A stretch of 64,000 bases of DNA from positions 810,001 through 874,000 of the forward strand of contig NZ_AP023368.1 in assembly GCF_014218355.1 (NCBI RefSeq). The letters are read 5' to 3'. This DNA comes from Anaerocolumna chitinilytica. GTDB taxonomy: Bacteria > Bacillota > Clostridia > Lachnospirales > Lachnospiraceae. Shown here one piece after another: positions 28,114 through 36,232 of this stretch (its first letter is position 1; each line of letters begins with the position of its first letter). The translations under genes were made by a program, and so were the position numbers. The notes beneath the pieces were generated by a model. The model saw nothing but the letters and a program-made list of their open reading frames with translations, made no database searches and had not been told where the DNA came from.

Positions 28114-29646
28114 ATGAGTTTATTAGAAATAACAGAATTAACCCATTCATACGGAGATAACCGGCTCTATAAAGAGGCAGAGCTGGTATTAAATAAAGGT
28201 GAGCATTTAGGGATAGTAGGACAGAATGGTACCGGAAAGAGTACCTTAATAAAAATTTGTACGGAACAAGTTATTCCGGATAGCGGACGTATCCTATGGC
28301 AGCCTAAAATCACTGTCGGATACCTGGATCAATATGCCAGTATAGATAAAAGTACGACCATGGGAGATTTTTTGAAAACAGCCTTTAATAAGTTGTATAC
28401 CATTGAAGAGGCCATGAATGACCTTTACAAAAGAGCTTCAGACGGTGACACACAAGGACTGGAACTTGCAGCAAAGTTTCAGGAACAATTAGAACAAAAA
28501 GGGTTCTATTCCATTGATGTATTCATCGAACGGGTAACGGAAGGTCTGGGGTTACTCTCCCTTGGTTTGGAACGCCCTATTGGAGAAATGAGCGGAGGGC
28601 AGCGTACAAAAGTTATATTAGCCAAACTATTATTAGAAAAACCAGACGTTCTACTCTTGGATGAGCCGACTAATTTTCTTGACAAAGAGCATGTAACATG
28701 GCTTTGCGGTTATCTCACAGGGCTGGAAAATGCTTATATGGTAGTATCTCACGACCATGGCTTCTTAGAAAAAATCACAAATCGTATCTGTGATATCGAT
28801 AATGAAAAATTAATAAAGTACTATGGTTCCTATTCTGAATTCTTGAAAAAAAAGACCTTTTTACGGGAGGACTATATCAGACAATACACTGCCCAGCAAA
28901 GAGAAATAAAAAAGACAGAAGAATTCATAAGAAGAAACATTGCAGGACGCAAATCCAAAATGGCACAAGGCAGGAGGAAGCAGCTTGAGAGAATGGATAA
29001 GATGGATGCACTTGCCCAAAAAGAAATAAAACCCGTATTTCATTTTGACAGCTTACCACTGCCGATAACGGAACAATTGTCAGTAAAGCATCTGACAGTA
29101 GGATATGACTATCCGTTGCTATCAGACCTTTGCTTTTCCATAAAAGGAGGAGAGAAAGTCGTTATTACAGGATTTAACGGAATCGGCAAAACAACGCTTC
29201 TTAAAACCCTATTAGGGCAGATAAAAGCACTGCAGGGAAAGTACTCTTTTTCCGAACAAGTAGTTCCTGGATATTATGAGCAGGATTTTGTATGGAAAGA
29301 TGGGAATCAGACTCCAATTCAGATTGTAGCAGAAGCCAATCCGTCCTTTTTACAAAAAGACATCAGAAAGCACCTTGCCCGCTGCGGGATATCAAGCGAA
29401 CACGCAATGCAGCAGATAGGGACCTTAAGCGGCGGCGAACAGGCCAAGGTCAAGATGTGCCTGCTTATGCTTAAACCCTGTAATTTTTTGATAATGGATG
29501 AACCCACAAACCATCTGGATGTACAGGCAAAAGAATCACTCATTACAGCCCTGTCAGAATTTTCGGGCACAGTACTGCTGGTGTCTCATGAGGAAGCCTT
29601 TTACCAAGATTGGGTAGAAAAGATTATCGATATCGAAAAATTATAA
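28114..29646 (+). CDS. ABC-F family ATPase (ribosome-associated, possible antibiotic resistance)
   Basis: The 510-residue protein has two ATP-binding domains and no membrane helices. Domain 1 has GQNGTGKST, signature MSGGQRTK and LLLDEPTNFLD. Domain 2 has GFNGIGKTT, LSGGEQAK and LIMDEPTNHLD. Between them a charged linker (about residues 235-305, RKSKMAQGRRKQLERMDKM) is the P-site tRNA interaction motif region. Such proteins bind the ribosomal E site and either aid translation or displace antibiotics. The attenuator-like leader favours a resistance role, but the subfamily was not determined. GGAAAGGAAGAATATAATT precedes ATG. Confidence 0.9.
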   Translation: MSLLEITELTHSYGDNRLYKEAELVLNKGEHLGIVGQNGTGKSTLIKICTEQVIPDSGRILWQPKITVGYLDQYASIDKSTTMGDFLKTAFNKLYTIEEAMNDLYKRASDGDTQGLELAAKFQEQLEQKGFYSIDVFIERVTEGLGLLSLGLERPIGEMSGGQRTKVILAKLLLEKPDVLLLDEPTNFLDKEHVTWLCGYLTGLENAYMVVSHDHGFLEKITNRICDIDNEKLIKYYGSYSEFLKKKTFLREDYIRQYTAQQREIKKTEEFIRRNIAGRKSKMAQGRRKQLERMDKMDALAQKEIKPVFHFDSLPLPITEQLSVKHLTVGYDYPLLSDLCFSIKGGEKVVITGFNGIGKTTLLKTLLGQIKALQGKYSFSEQVVPGYYEQDFVWKDGNQTPIQIVAEANPSFLQKDIRKHLARCGISSEHAMQQIGTLSGGEQAKVKMCLLMLKPCNFLIMDEPTNHLDVQAKESLITALSEFSGTVLLVSHEEAFYQDWVEKIIDIEKL

Positions 29647-29855
29647 AAAAAGAGAAGTAACTCAACCATCTTATCCTTATTTTATACAACAAAATGAAAG
29701 TATAATAAAAATTACAATCTATCTCATTTGATAATCATCTGTAAAATGAAATAAGTTTAAGAACAATGAAACTTAGCAAGAACCCAATATAAAATACAAG
29801 ACCATAATTTGTAAAACCATAATATGTAAAACCAAAACCGGATTCTAAATATTGG
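29647..29855 (+). other. Intergenic stretch after the ABC-F gene, no gene seen
   Basis: A+T-rich sequence with short repeats of GTAAAAC-type words. There is no clear terminator and no ORF. Family B element copy 2 begins at 29856. Confidence 0.4.
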
Positions 29856-30075
29856 ATAAACAGATGAGAGGCGGCTTGTTATGCAGCTATGCATCGAGAG
29901 AACCCTTATGACACTTAAGTGGCAGAAAACATAGCAAGGAAAATCAGTGCCATTGTCTGAGCGCAGCGAGTTTGGCACTGAATTGACTGTCTGCTATGTT
30001 TCCTGGCGCTTTAGTGGAGTAGGGGTTCTTGAGTCGCATAGCTGCATAACAAGTCGCCTCTCATCGTCCACCCCC
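29856..30075 (-). repeat. Long palindromic structured element, copy 2 (family B), inverted orientation
   Basis: Read on the minus strand it starts with GGGGGTGGACGATG, contains CTCCACTAAAG, the apex CAGTGCCAAACTCGCTG joined directly to CGCTCAGACAATGGCACTG, then CACTTAAGTGTCATAAGGG, and ends CATCTGTTTAT, in the same order as the copy at 12913-13161. The outer stem (about 30 bp, GATGAGAGGCGRCTTGTTATG) has a quite different sequence from copy 1 but pairs with its own partner almost perfectly. It lacks the 28-base apical insertion. It encodes no protein. Confidence 0.85.
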
Positions 30076-30157
30076 AAAAACTAAAACCTTGCCAAAACCT
30101 ACATATGATATGCCGCAGATTTACCTGTAGTTCCTTAAGACTTACAAGTGGTTAAAA

Positions 30158-30186
30158 TTGACAAAAAGAAACACATTTAGTACAAT
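30158..30186 (+). promoter_or_regulatory. Sigma-A promoter of the NfeD-flotillin operon
   Basis: TTGACA (30158-30163) and TACAAT (30181-30186) are 17 bases apart, 94 bases before the first gene. Confidence 0.8.
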
Positions 30187-30279
30187 AATATGGAGAATAT
30201 TTCTAATCTAATTCTAATTTCTGTGTAATATGGTATTAATAAGAGAGTAGTATGATAGTTTCATACAGGAGGTGTTAAG

Positions 30280-30819
30280 GTGCTTTTACTATTCCAGGTG
30301 TGTTTTTTTGTAGGTATTGCTTTAATAATATTATCCCTTCTGCTGGGAAGTGTTTTTGATATTGCAGGGATTGACGGACTTAATCTGGATTTTGGAGGAA
30401 GTTCCCTGGCACTGCCCATAAGTCCTATTGTAGCAGTTCTGTTTTCAACAATTTTTGGCGGAATCGGCTGGGTGCTAATTGAGTATGTTCCGGGTCTGAT
30501 GTGGTTTATAGACATTATAATTGCAGTGGTAACTGGGTTTATTATCTGCTATTTCATGCAGCATTTTATTGTTACACCTCTTAAAAAGGCGCAAAACACA
30601 AGTACACCGGAGGCACATGATCTGATTGGACTCCCGGCATCCGTATCAGAAACGATACCCCAAAATGGGTTTGGAGAGATAAGATACACTATTAATGGGA
30701 ACAGTTATACCTCACCGGCTAAGACCATTGACGGAGAGGAGTTAAAGGCAGGAGTAAACGTAGCTATCTGCTGGATTGAAGGGTATGTGTATTATGTTAC
30801 ATCAACAGAGAATATCTGA
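30280..30819 (+). CDS. NfeD-like membrane protein
   Basis: The 179-residue product has three to four membrane helices in its first 110 residues and a small C-terminal OB-fold domain (LIGLPASVSETIPQNGFGEIRYTINGNSYTSPAKTIDGEELKAGVNVAI) as in short NfeD proteins. In Bacillus the equivalent YuaF partners flotillin in membrane microdomains. The start is GTG at 30280 after AGGAGGTG. Here it also directly precedes the flotillin gene, supporting the pairing. Confidence 0.88.
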   Translation: MLLLFQVCFFVGIALIILSLLLGSVFDIAGIDGLNLDFGGSSLALPISPIVAVLFSTIFGGIGWVLIEYVPGLMWFIDIIIAVVTGFIICYFMQHFIVTPLKKAQNTSTPEAHDLIGLPASVSETIPQNGFGEIRYTINGNSYTSPAKTIDGEELKAGVNVAICWIEGYVYYVTSTENI

Positions 30820-30918
30820 TATCAAAGAATAATTCTTGGATATCTGGTATAGATTTGGAAACCACGGCCTACAGGATGTATGGCAATGGAAGTACGTATT
30901 AATAGGAGGATTAAGGGA

Positions 30919-32382
30919 ATGTATGAAGGTATTATGATTGCGGGAATTATAGTCGCTGCGGTTGTATTGGTTACCCTGGTAATTACAACAACCTGGAAGA
31001 GAGTTCCCCAGGATAAGGCGGTTGTCGTAACCGGTCTTAGAAAAAGAGTTATATCCGGTGGCGGTGGTTTTGTTATACCGTTATTGGAAAGAGCGGATAA
31101 GATTTCATTGGAAAATATGAAGATTGAAATCCGCACAGAAGGAGCCAGAACAGAACAGGGTGTTGATATCCGGGCAGACGGTGTTGCTGTCATTAAGGTA
31201 AAGAGCGATAAGGATAGCATTCTAAATGCAGTAGAGCAATTTAATACCGGCAGAGAACAGCAGACAATCGAAATTATAAAAGATACCGGCAAGGATGTAC
31301 TGGAAGGTAAACTTAGAGAAATAATTTCCAAGATGACTGTAGAAGAGATTTATAAGGATAGAGAAAAGTTTGCTTCGCAGGTTCAGGAAGTAGCAGCGAT
31401 GGGCCTTGCCAGCATGGGGTTAGAATTAAAAGCATTTACGATTCGAGATATTTCAGATAAGAATGGTTATCTGGAGGCCCTTGGTAAACCCCGCATTGCA
31501 GAGGTAAAAAAGAATGCAGCTATTGCAGAGGCAGAAGCCCTAAGGGAAACTAAAATTAAGGTAGCAGAAGCAGAGAGATTAGGAGAAGAAGCAAGAATCG
31601 TTGCCGAAACTCATGTTGCGGAAGCGAATAAGGAAAAAGAATTAAAGATCCAGGGATACCGTCAAGAGCAGGAAACGGTAAAGGCAAAGGCAGACTCTGC
31701 CTATGAAATCCAGAAGAATAAGGTAGATAAAGAAGTTACCGAAACTGCCATGTTGGTAGAGTTAACGAAGAAGGAAAAAGAAGCTGAAATTCAGGATAAA
31801 GAAGCTATCAGACGTGAGAAAGAATTGCTTGCTACGGTAAATAAAGAAGCAGATGCTGAGAATTATCGTATCAGCAAGGAAGCAGATGCTAAGAAGTACT
31901 CTGAATTAAAGGAAGCAGAAGCCTCCAGTATGGCAATCAAGATTAAAGCAGAGGCAGAAGCAGAAGCTATAAAGATCAAAGGTGAAGCAGAAGCCGCCGC
32001 CATCCTTGCAAAAGGTGCTGCAGAAGCAGAAACAATGGTAAAGAAGGCAGGAGCTTATAAGCAGTATAACGATGCTGCTATTACTCAGATGATTATTGAG
32101 AAATTACCGGAGATAGCAGCTTCCATAGCAGAACCTCTTACCAAGACCGAGAAGATTGTAATTATTGATAATGGCAGTAACGGAGAAGGTTCAGGTGCCG
32201 CTAAAGTGTCCGGATATGTGACGGATATCATTACACAACTGCCGGAAGCCATTGAAGCAGTAACCGGTATCAACTTTATGGATAATATTAAGAAGAGCTT
32301 ATCAAAAGAAGAAAACAAGGAAGAAAAAAAGGATAATAAGGAAGAAAGTGAAGAGGTAACAGCTGACTATAAAGAGGTATAA
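30919..32382 (+). CDS. floT: Flotillin (FloT-like) membrane scaffold protein
   Basis: The 487-residue protein has an N-terminal membrane hairpin or helix (about residues 1-25), an SPFH domain (VPQDKAVVVTGLRKRVISGGGGFVIPLLERADKISL), and a long Glu/Ala/Lys coiled coil with repeated EAEA units (about residues 200-390). Flotillins oligomerise and organise membrane microdomains. GGAGGA at 30905-30910 fixes the start at ATG 30919; an in-frame ATG at 30880 has no ribosome site. The C-terminus ends in a Lys/Glu-rich tail of about 25 residues that is probably disordered. Confidence 0.93.
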   Translation: MYEGIMIAGIIVAAVVLVTLVITTTWKRVPQDKAVVVTGLRKRVISGGGGFVIPLLERADKISLENMKIEIRTEGARTEQGVDIRADGVAVIKVKSDKDSILNAVEQFNTGREQQTIEIIKDTGKDVLEGKLREIISKMTVEEIYKDREKFASQVQEVAAMGLASMGLELKAFTIRDISDKNGYLEALGKPRIAEVKKNAAIAEAEALRETKIKVAEAERLGEEARIVAETHVAEANKEKELKIQGYRQEQETVKAKADSAYEIQKNKVDKEVTETAMLVELTKKEKEAEIQDKEAIRREKELLATVNKEADAENYRISKEADAKKYSELKEAEASSMAIKIKAEAEAEAIKIKGEAEAAAILAKGAAEAETMVKKAGAYKQYNDAAITQMIIEKLPEIAASIAEPLTKTEKIVIIDNGSNGEGSGAAKVSGYVTDIITQLPEAIEAVTGINFMDNIKKSLSKEENKEEKKDNKEESEEVTADYKEV

Positions 32383-32428
32383 GAATAATACAGTTAATGC
32401 TGTTATACATTAGGAAGAAGACATACAA

Positions 32429-32475
32429 AAATGCACCTTAGGATCATGGATTAGTTCCAAACTTAAGGTGCATTT
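32429..32475. terminator. Bidirectional terminator between flotillin and the Big_2 gene
   Basis: AAATGCACCTTA (32429-32440) pairs perfectly with TAAGGTGCATTT (32464-32475). T-rich tracts follow on both strands, better on the minus strand (TTTTTG). Confidence 0.8.
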
Positions 32476-32502
32476 ATTACATTATTGTTTTAAGTTTTAA
32501 GA

Positions 32503-33150
32503 TTACTGTGCGGATTCTGTAGGGGTTACCTCTGCTTTTTCTAATACGGTAACTTTACAGTAATCATATTTACCATTTCCGATAGCAGCAAAGATGTAGG
32601 TTACACCTGCGGCTTTTGCCGATACTCGTCCGCCTACGCTAACAGATGCGATGGAGGAATCATTACTCCAAAATCTGGCCTCTTCTACGGTGTTGTTCGG
32701 TTTCAAAATAGCTGTTAAGGAAGTTTTATCTCCTATTACAAGAGTTATTTCAGATTTTGTGAGCTTTACACTTAATGCAGGAGGGCCAACGGTAACTTCA
32801 CAGTCCAGGGAGGCAGCTGTTTTTGTGCCATCCTTTACAGTTACAGTTACAATAGTTGTTCCAAAGCCAGCTGCGGTAATAAGACCGGAATCATCCACCG
32901 TGGCAATTGAGGAATCGCCTGATTTGTAGGATACTTTCTGGCTTTCTGTAACATTATAAAGCTTTAAATTGAAAGTAGAATCTTTTACAAGGGACTTACT
33001 CTTAACATTTAATTTAATGCTGTTTTGGTCATCGTCAACGGTTGAGGCACTGGCAACTGCATTACTACCGAATACGGGTGGCAATAGCACAGTTAAAAAT
33101 AAAAACATGCCAAATGCCAAAAGGCACTTCTTCCATAAATTCGTTTTCAT
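32503..33150 (-). CDS. Secreted protein with two Ig-like Big_2 domains
   Basis: The 215-residue product has a signal peptide (KKCLLAFGMFLFLTVLLPPVFGSNAVASA), then two bacterial Ig-like repeats. The first shows DSSIATVDDSGLITAAGFGTTIVTVTVKDG, the second DSSIASVSVGGRVSAKAAGVTYIFAAIGNGKYDYCKVTV. Big_2 domains are wall or surface modules that mediate binding. No anchor motif or enzyme domain is present, so its role is open. AGGAGG precedes the ATG on the minus strand. Confidence 0.88.
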   Translation of the reverse strand: MKTNLWKKCLLAFGMFLFLTVLLPPVFGSNAVASASTVDDDQNSIKLNVKSKSLVKDSTFNLKLYNVTESQKVSYKSGDSSIATVDDSGLITAAGFGTTIVTVTVKDGTKTAASLDCEVTVGPPALSVKLTKSEITLVIGDKTSLTAILKPNNTVEEARFWSNDSSIASVSVGGRVSAKAAGVTYIFAAIGNGKYDYCKVTVLEKAEVTPTESAQ

Positions 33151-33386
33151 GGCAATATCCTCCTAAGGACAGGCCTTGGTATAGGAAGTAAAGGTGGCTT
33201 TCTATAACCTGATAACAAATCGACCTGTTTTCAAAATATCTATGAAATTCGGAGAACTACATAGAAAGATATAAGTGTACTTTATTATGTACAAAAATAA
33301 AATAAACTATTAATTTGTCAGAATCATGGCAAAATATTAATTTTTTCTTACGGACATTACGTTTTTTTATAGACTGACTTTTCCAC

Positions 33387-33415
33387 TTGTTTTTAAGAAG
33401 GAACCCAGATATAAT
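33387..33415 (+). promoter_or_regulatory. Sigma-A promoter of the second two-component operon
   Basis: TTGTTT (33387-33392) and TATAAT (33410-33415) are 17 bases apart, 60 bases before the regulator gene. The rest of the 33151-33474 gap is A+T rich with no gene. Confidence 0.7.
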
Positions 33416-33474
33416 AAAATGCATATGGAGCGAATTACGAAGACAAAAGCTTAGAGGATATTGGAGGAAAAGAA

Positions 33475-34167
33475 ATGCAGTATATACTAATCGCCGATGA
33501 TAATCAGGATATAACGGATGTCTTGTCAGCGTATTCCAAAAAAGAAGGATTGGAACCGGTCATTGCAAATGATGGGGAAGAAGCCTTCCGTTTATTCGAA
33601 AAATTCAGCCCTTCAGCGGTGCTTTTAGATGTTATGATGCCGAAAGAAGATGGTTATGAAGTATGCCGAAAGATAAGGGCAATATCCAATGTACCTGTTT
33701 TGCTGATAACGGCCAGAGGCGAAGATTTTGAAAAAATAATGGGACTTGATATTGGTGCCGATGATTATATAGTAAAACCTTTTAGTCCGAGTGAAGTTAT
33801 GGCAAGAGTAAGAGCGGTGCTCCGAAGAATGACCAAAACGGAGAAGGAAGTGAAGGCAGGGAATATCATAACCGTATGCGGTATGACAATTAATCTGGAT
33901 GAATATACCCTACATATAAATGGAAACAAGATGTCACTTACGAAAAAAGAAATAGAAACGATGTGGACCTTGGCAAAAAACCCTAACAAAGTTTTTACCA
34001 GGGACAATTTGCTGGACAGTCTGTGGGGATTTGATTATTTTGGAGACAGCCGGACTGTTGATTCCCATATAAAGCGTCTTAGGGCAAAATTGGACGCAAT
34101 AGAACATCCCGACTGGAATATAAAAACTATTTGGGGAGTGGGCTATAAATTCGAAATAGAAGAGTAA
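33475..34167 (+). CDS. Response regulator, OmpR family
   Basis: The 230-residue protein has a receiver domain with Asp8-Asp9, phospho-acceptor Asp52 (VLLDVMMPKEDGYE) and YIVKPFSPSEV, followed by a winged helix (FTRDNLLDSLWGFDYFGDSRTVDSHIKRLRAKL). The target genes are unknown; the divergent Big_2 gene is a candidate by position. TTGGAGGAAAAGAA precedes ATG. It pairs with the kinase gene 105 bases downstream. Confidence 0.92.
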   Translation: MQYILIADDNQDITDVLSAYSKKEGLEPVIANDGEEAFRLFEKFSPSAVLLDVMMPKEDGYEVCRKIRAISNVPVLLITARGEDFEKIMGLDIGADDYIVKPFSPSEVMARVRAVLRRMTKTEKEVKAGNIITVCGMTINLDEYTLHINGNKMSLTKKEIETMWTLAKNPNKVFTRDNLLDSLWGFDYFGDSRTVDSHIKRLRAKLDAIEHPDWNIKTIWGVGYKFEIEE

Positions 34168-34189
34168 TAATGATTAAGAAAAGTTTTAC

Positions 34190-34258
34190 GGGGTAATGAA
34201 AATACAATTTATATAATTATATTTTCATACCCCTTTCGTAAATGTTTAATACGAAAGG
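34190..34258 (+). promoter_or_regulatory. Tandem intercistronic hairpins masking the kinase ribosome site
   Basis: GGGGT plus ATGAAAATA (34190-34204, one bulged A) pair with TATTTTCAT plus ACCCC (34220-34233). Directly after, CCTTTCGTA (34232-34240) pairs with TACGAAAGG (34250-34258). The second 3' arm contains most of the kinase ribosome site AAAGGAG, so the structure should lower its translation. Confidence 0.75.
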
Positions 34259-34271
34259 AGTAAAAGTATAA

Positions 34272-35759
34272 ATGGATAAGAAACTGCAGGGCAAGCCTTT
34301 TAACAGGCTTTTTTTTAAGGTCTATATTAATTATGCCCTTGTACTTACTCTTTTTGCCATACTGGTTGGACTTATTTTCATGAATCTGTATGAAAGTGCC
34401 ACTATGGAAAATTACCGGGAGAAAATGTTAAAACAAGCAATTGTGGTCGTGAAGAATCTTTCTAAAGCCATTACCAATAAGGAAATCGTCAGCTATCTGG
34501 ACTATCAGAACAATGTCCAGGAGATGGATGATGAAACAGATATCTGGACAATATCGAATCCGGGTGCCAAAAATCCTATGGATAAACAATTTGAGAATTT
34601 TTCCCTGGAAGATGTCACTCTGCCAAAGGACTTTGTAACAGTAGTTGAAAAGGCCTTTCAAGGAAAGCATACTAATAAAAGCGGTTATTATGAAGAACTT
34701 GGAGGAAAAAATGCGATTCAGGGATATCCGGTAATTATAAACGGAGAAGTAGTCGGAGCCGTGCTTATTTCTACAGAGATTAAGAATCAGGAAGAAATCA
34801 TCAACAGCAGTACCCACCTGATTTTTTTCAGTGTTGGAATTGCCCTTTCCATTTCCTTTATTATAGCCATACTATTTGCAAGAGGTATCACAAAGCCTAT
34901 TACCTCTATGAGATCCGCAGCTTTGTTACTGGCTGACGGAAAGTATGAAACCAAATTGGATTTAAAGCGTAAAGATGAGATAGGGGACTTGGCTACCACC
35001 ATTGATATTCTGGCAGACCGCTTAAAAGAGAACGAAGAAGAAAGGCAAAACAGAGATCAGATGAGAACTGATTTCTTTGCCAATGTTTCCCATGAGCTTA
35101 GAACGCCGATTACCGTTGTCAGGGCATATACCGAGATGTTAGTGGATGGAATTGTTACGGATGAAGAGAAAGTTATGCAGTATCATGCAAAGATCCTGGC
35201 AGAATGTAAAGGGATGGAACGACTGGTTGGCGACCTGCTTCTTTTATCAAAAATGCAAAACCCGGATTTTGAAGTGGAAAAGGAACCGGTCAATGTTGTG
35301 CAGATTTTTGATGACCTGATTCGAAGTTTTCATCCACGGTGCCAGGACAGACAGATAGAAATGATATTCACCAAAGAATATCCGGTGTGTATTATGATGG
35401 GAGATTATGACCGTTTAAAACAAATGTTTTTAATAATCTTGGACAATGCCGTAAAATTTTCAATGAATGATTCTAAGATACACATAAATATAGTCAAAAC
35501 GGATAAACTATTAATATCGGTTCGTGATGAAGGTGTTGGAATTGCAGAGGATGAACTGCCTTATATTTTTGATAAGTTTTATCGTTCAAAATTAAAGCAA
35601 AACGAACAGGGATCAGGTCTTGGTCTGGCCATTGCAAAACAGATTTCCTTAAAACACGATGGTGAAATAATGGTAAAAAGTGAAAAAGGAAAGGGTACAG
35701 AATTTGTTTTTACCTTTCAAAGCCTGGAAAATTATGTAGAAGAGTTGGACATTTCGTAA
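34272..35759 (+). CDS. Sensor histidine kinase
   Basis: The 495-residue kinase has two membrane helices (about residues 17-39 and 183-203), an extracytoplasmic sensor of about 140 residues between them, a HAMP domain, the His box FFANVSHELRTPITV with His274, and an ATPase domain (DEGVGIAEDELPYIFDKFYR, GSGLGLAIAK). The ligand is unknown. It is the partner of the regulator just upstream. Confidence 0.93.
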   Translation: MDKKLQGKPFNRLFFKVYINYALVLTLFAILVGLIFMNLYESATMENYREKMLKQAIVVVKNLSKAITNKEIVSYLDYQNNVQEMDDETDIWTISNPGAKNPMDKQFENFSLEDVTLPKDFVTVVEKAFQGKHTNKSGYYEELGGKNAIQGYPVIINGEVVGAVLISTEIKNQEEIINSSTHLIFFSVGIALSISFIIAILFARGITKPITSMRSAALLLADGKYETKLDLKRKDEIGDLATTIDILADRLKENEEERQNRDQMRTDFFANVSHELRTPITVVRAYTEMLVDGIVTDEEKVMQYHAKILAECKGMERLVGDLLLLSKMQNPDFEVEKEPVNVVQIFDDLIRSFHPRCQDRQIEMIFTKEYPVCIMMGDYDRLKQMFLIILDNAVKFSMNDSKIHINIVKTDKLLISVRDEGVGIAEDELPYIFDKFYRSKLKQNEQGSGLGLAIAKQISLKHDGEIMVKSEKGKGTEFVFTFQSLENYVEELDIS

Positions 35760-35777
35760 TATTATCGCAAATGAACC

Positions 35778-35806
35778 TTGAAATTAATAAAAGTCTGGGT
35801 TATAAT
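35778..35806 (+). promoter_or_regulatory. Sigma-A promoter of 6S RNA
   Basis: TTGAAA (35778-35783) and TATAAT (35801-35806) are 17 bases apart, placing the start near 35813 at the base of the RNA. Confidence 0.8.
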
Positions 35807-35812
35807 AATGAC

Positions 35813-36000
35813 ATAAAAGATATTTCCTGGGATGTGCGACACTCCTGTTATTTTGAACCTACAACATTTATAAGGGATTCCTAATTTGTAAGATTATGTC
35901 AGGCCACCGTTTGCAGTGGAAGACAGAGGCTTGCATGCGGAAACCCACCTAGCTTTTGCTAGGAGTCAAAATACAGGAAACGGCGTTTCGGGGTATTGAC
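35813..36000 (+). ncRNA. ssrS: 6S RNA
   Basis: The 5' part reads CCTGGGATGTGCGACAC and the 3' part ACGGCGTTTCGGGGTATT. They correspond to the CTGAGATGTTCGCAAG and GGCGGCATCTCGGAGATT ends of Escherichia coli 6S RNA, and they can close a terminal stem (ATATTTC with GGGGTAT). The middle, with GGGATTCCTAATT facing CTAGGAGTC-type sequences, would form the large open bubble that imitates a promoter. 6S RNA binds the housekeeping RNA polymerase and tunes transcription in stationary phase. It has its own promoter and terminator. Confidence 0.85.
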
Positions 36001-36011
36001 AAAAGATAAAG

Positions 36012-36035
36012 AGGCAGCTTTAGCTGCCTTTTTTT
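36012..36035 (+). terminator. Terminator of 6S RNA
   Basis: AGGCAGC (36012-36018) pairs perfectly with GCTGCCT (36023-36029) around a four-base loop, followed by seven T in total. Confidence 0.93.
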
Positions 36036-36232
36036 GTTTACATAATAACTCTCTTCTGATAGAATAAAGGATAGATAAAGTTTATAATCATATATAAAGG
36101 CGATTTTAGATATAGAAAGAGCTTTGCAGTTTACTTGTGAAATCTATAAATTAGAATATGAAATGTGAAAGAAATTTTAAATGAGAAGTGTGCCTATCGT
36201 TTCTTTCACTTGATTTTAGATGGGAGTAAAAG

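Noticed and set aside
30822..31331. 169-residue minus-strand ORF opposite the flotillin gene
   Set aside because: It is the antisense shadow of a well-supported SPFH coding sequence and has no ribosome site or known motif.
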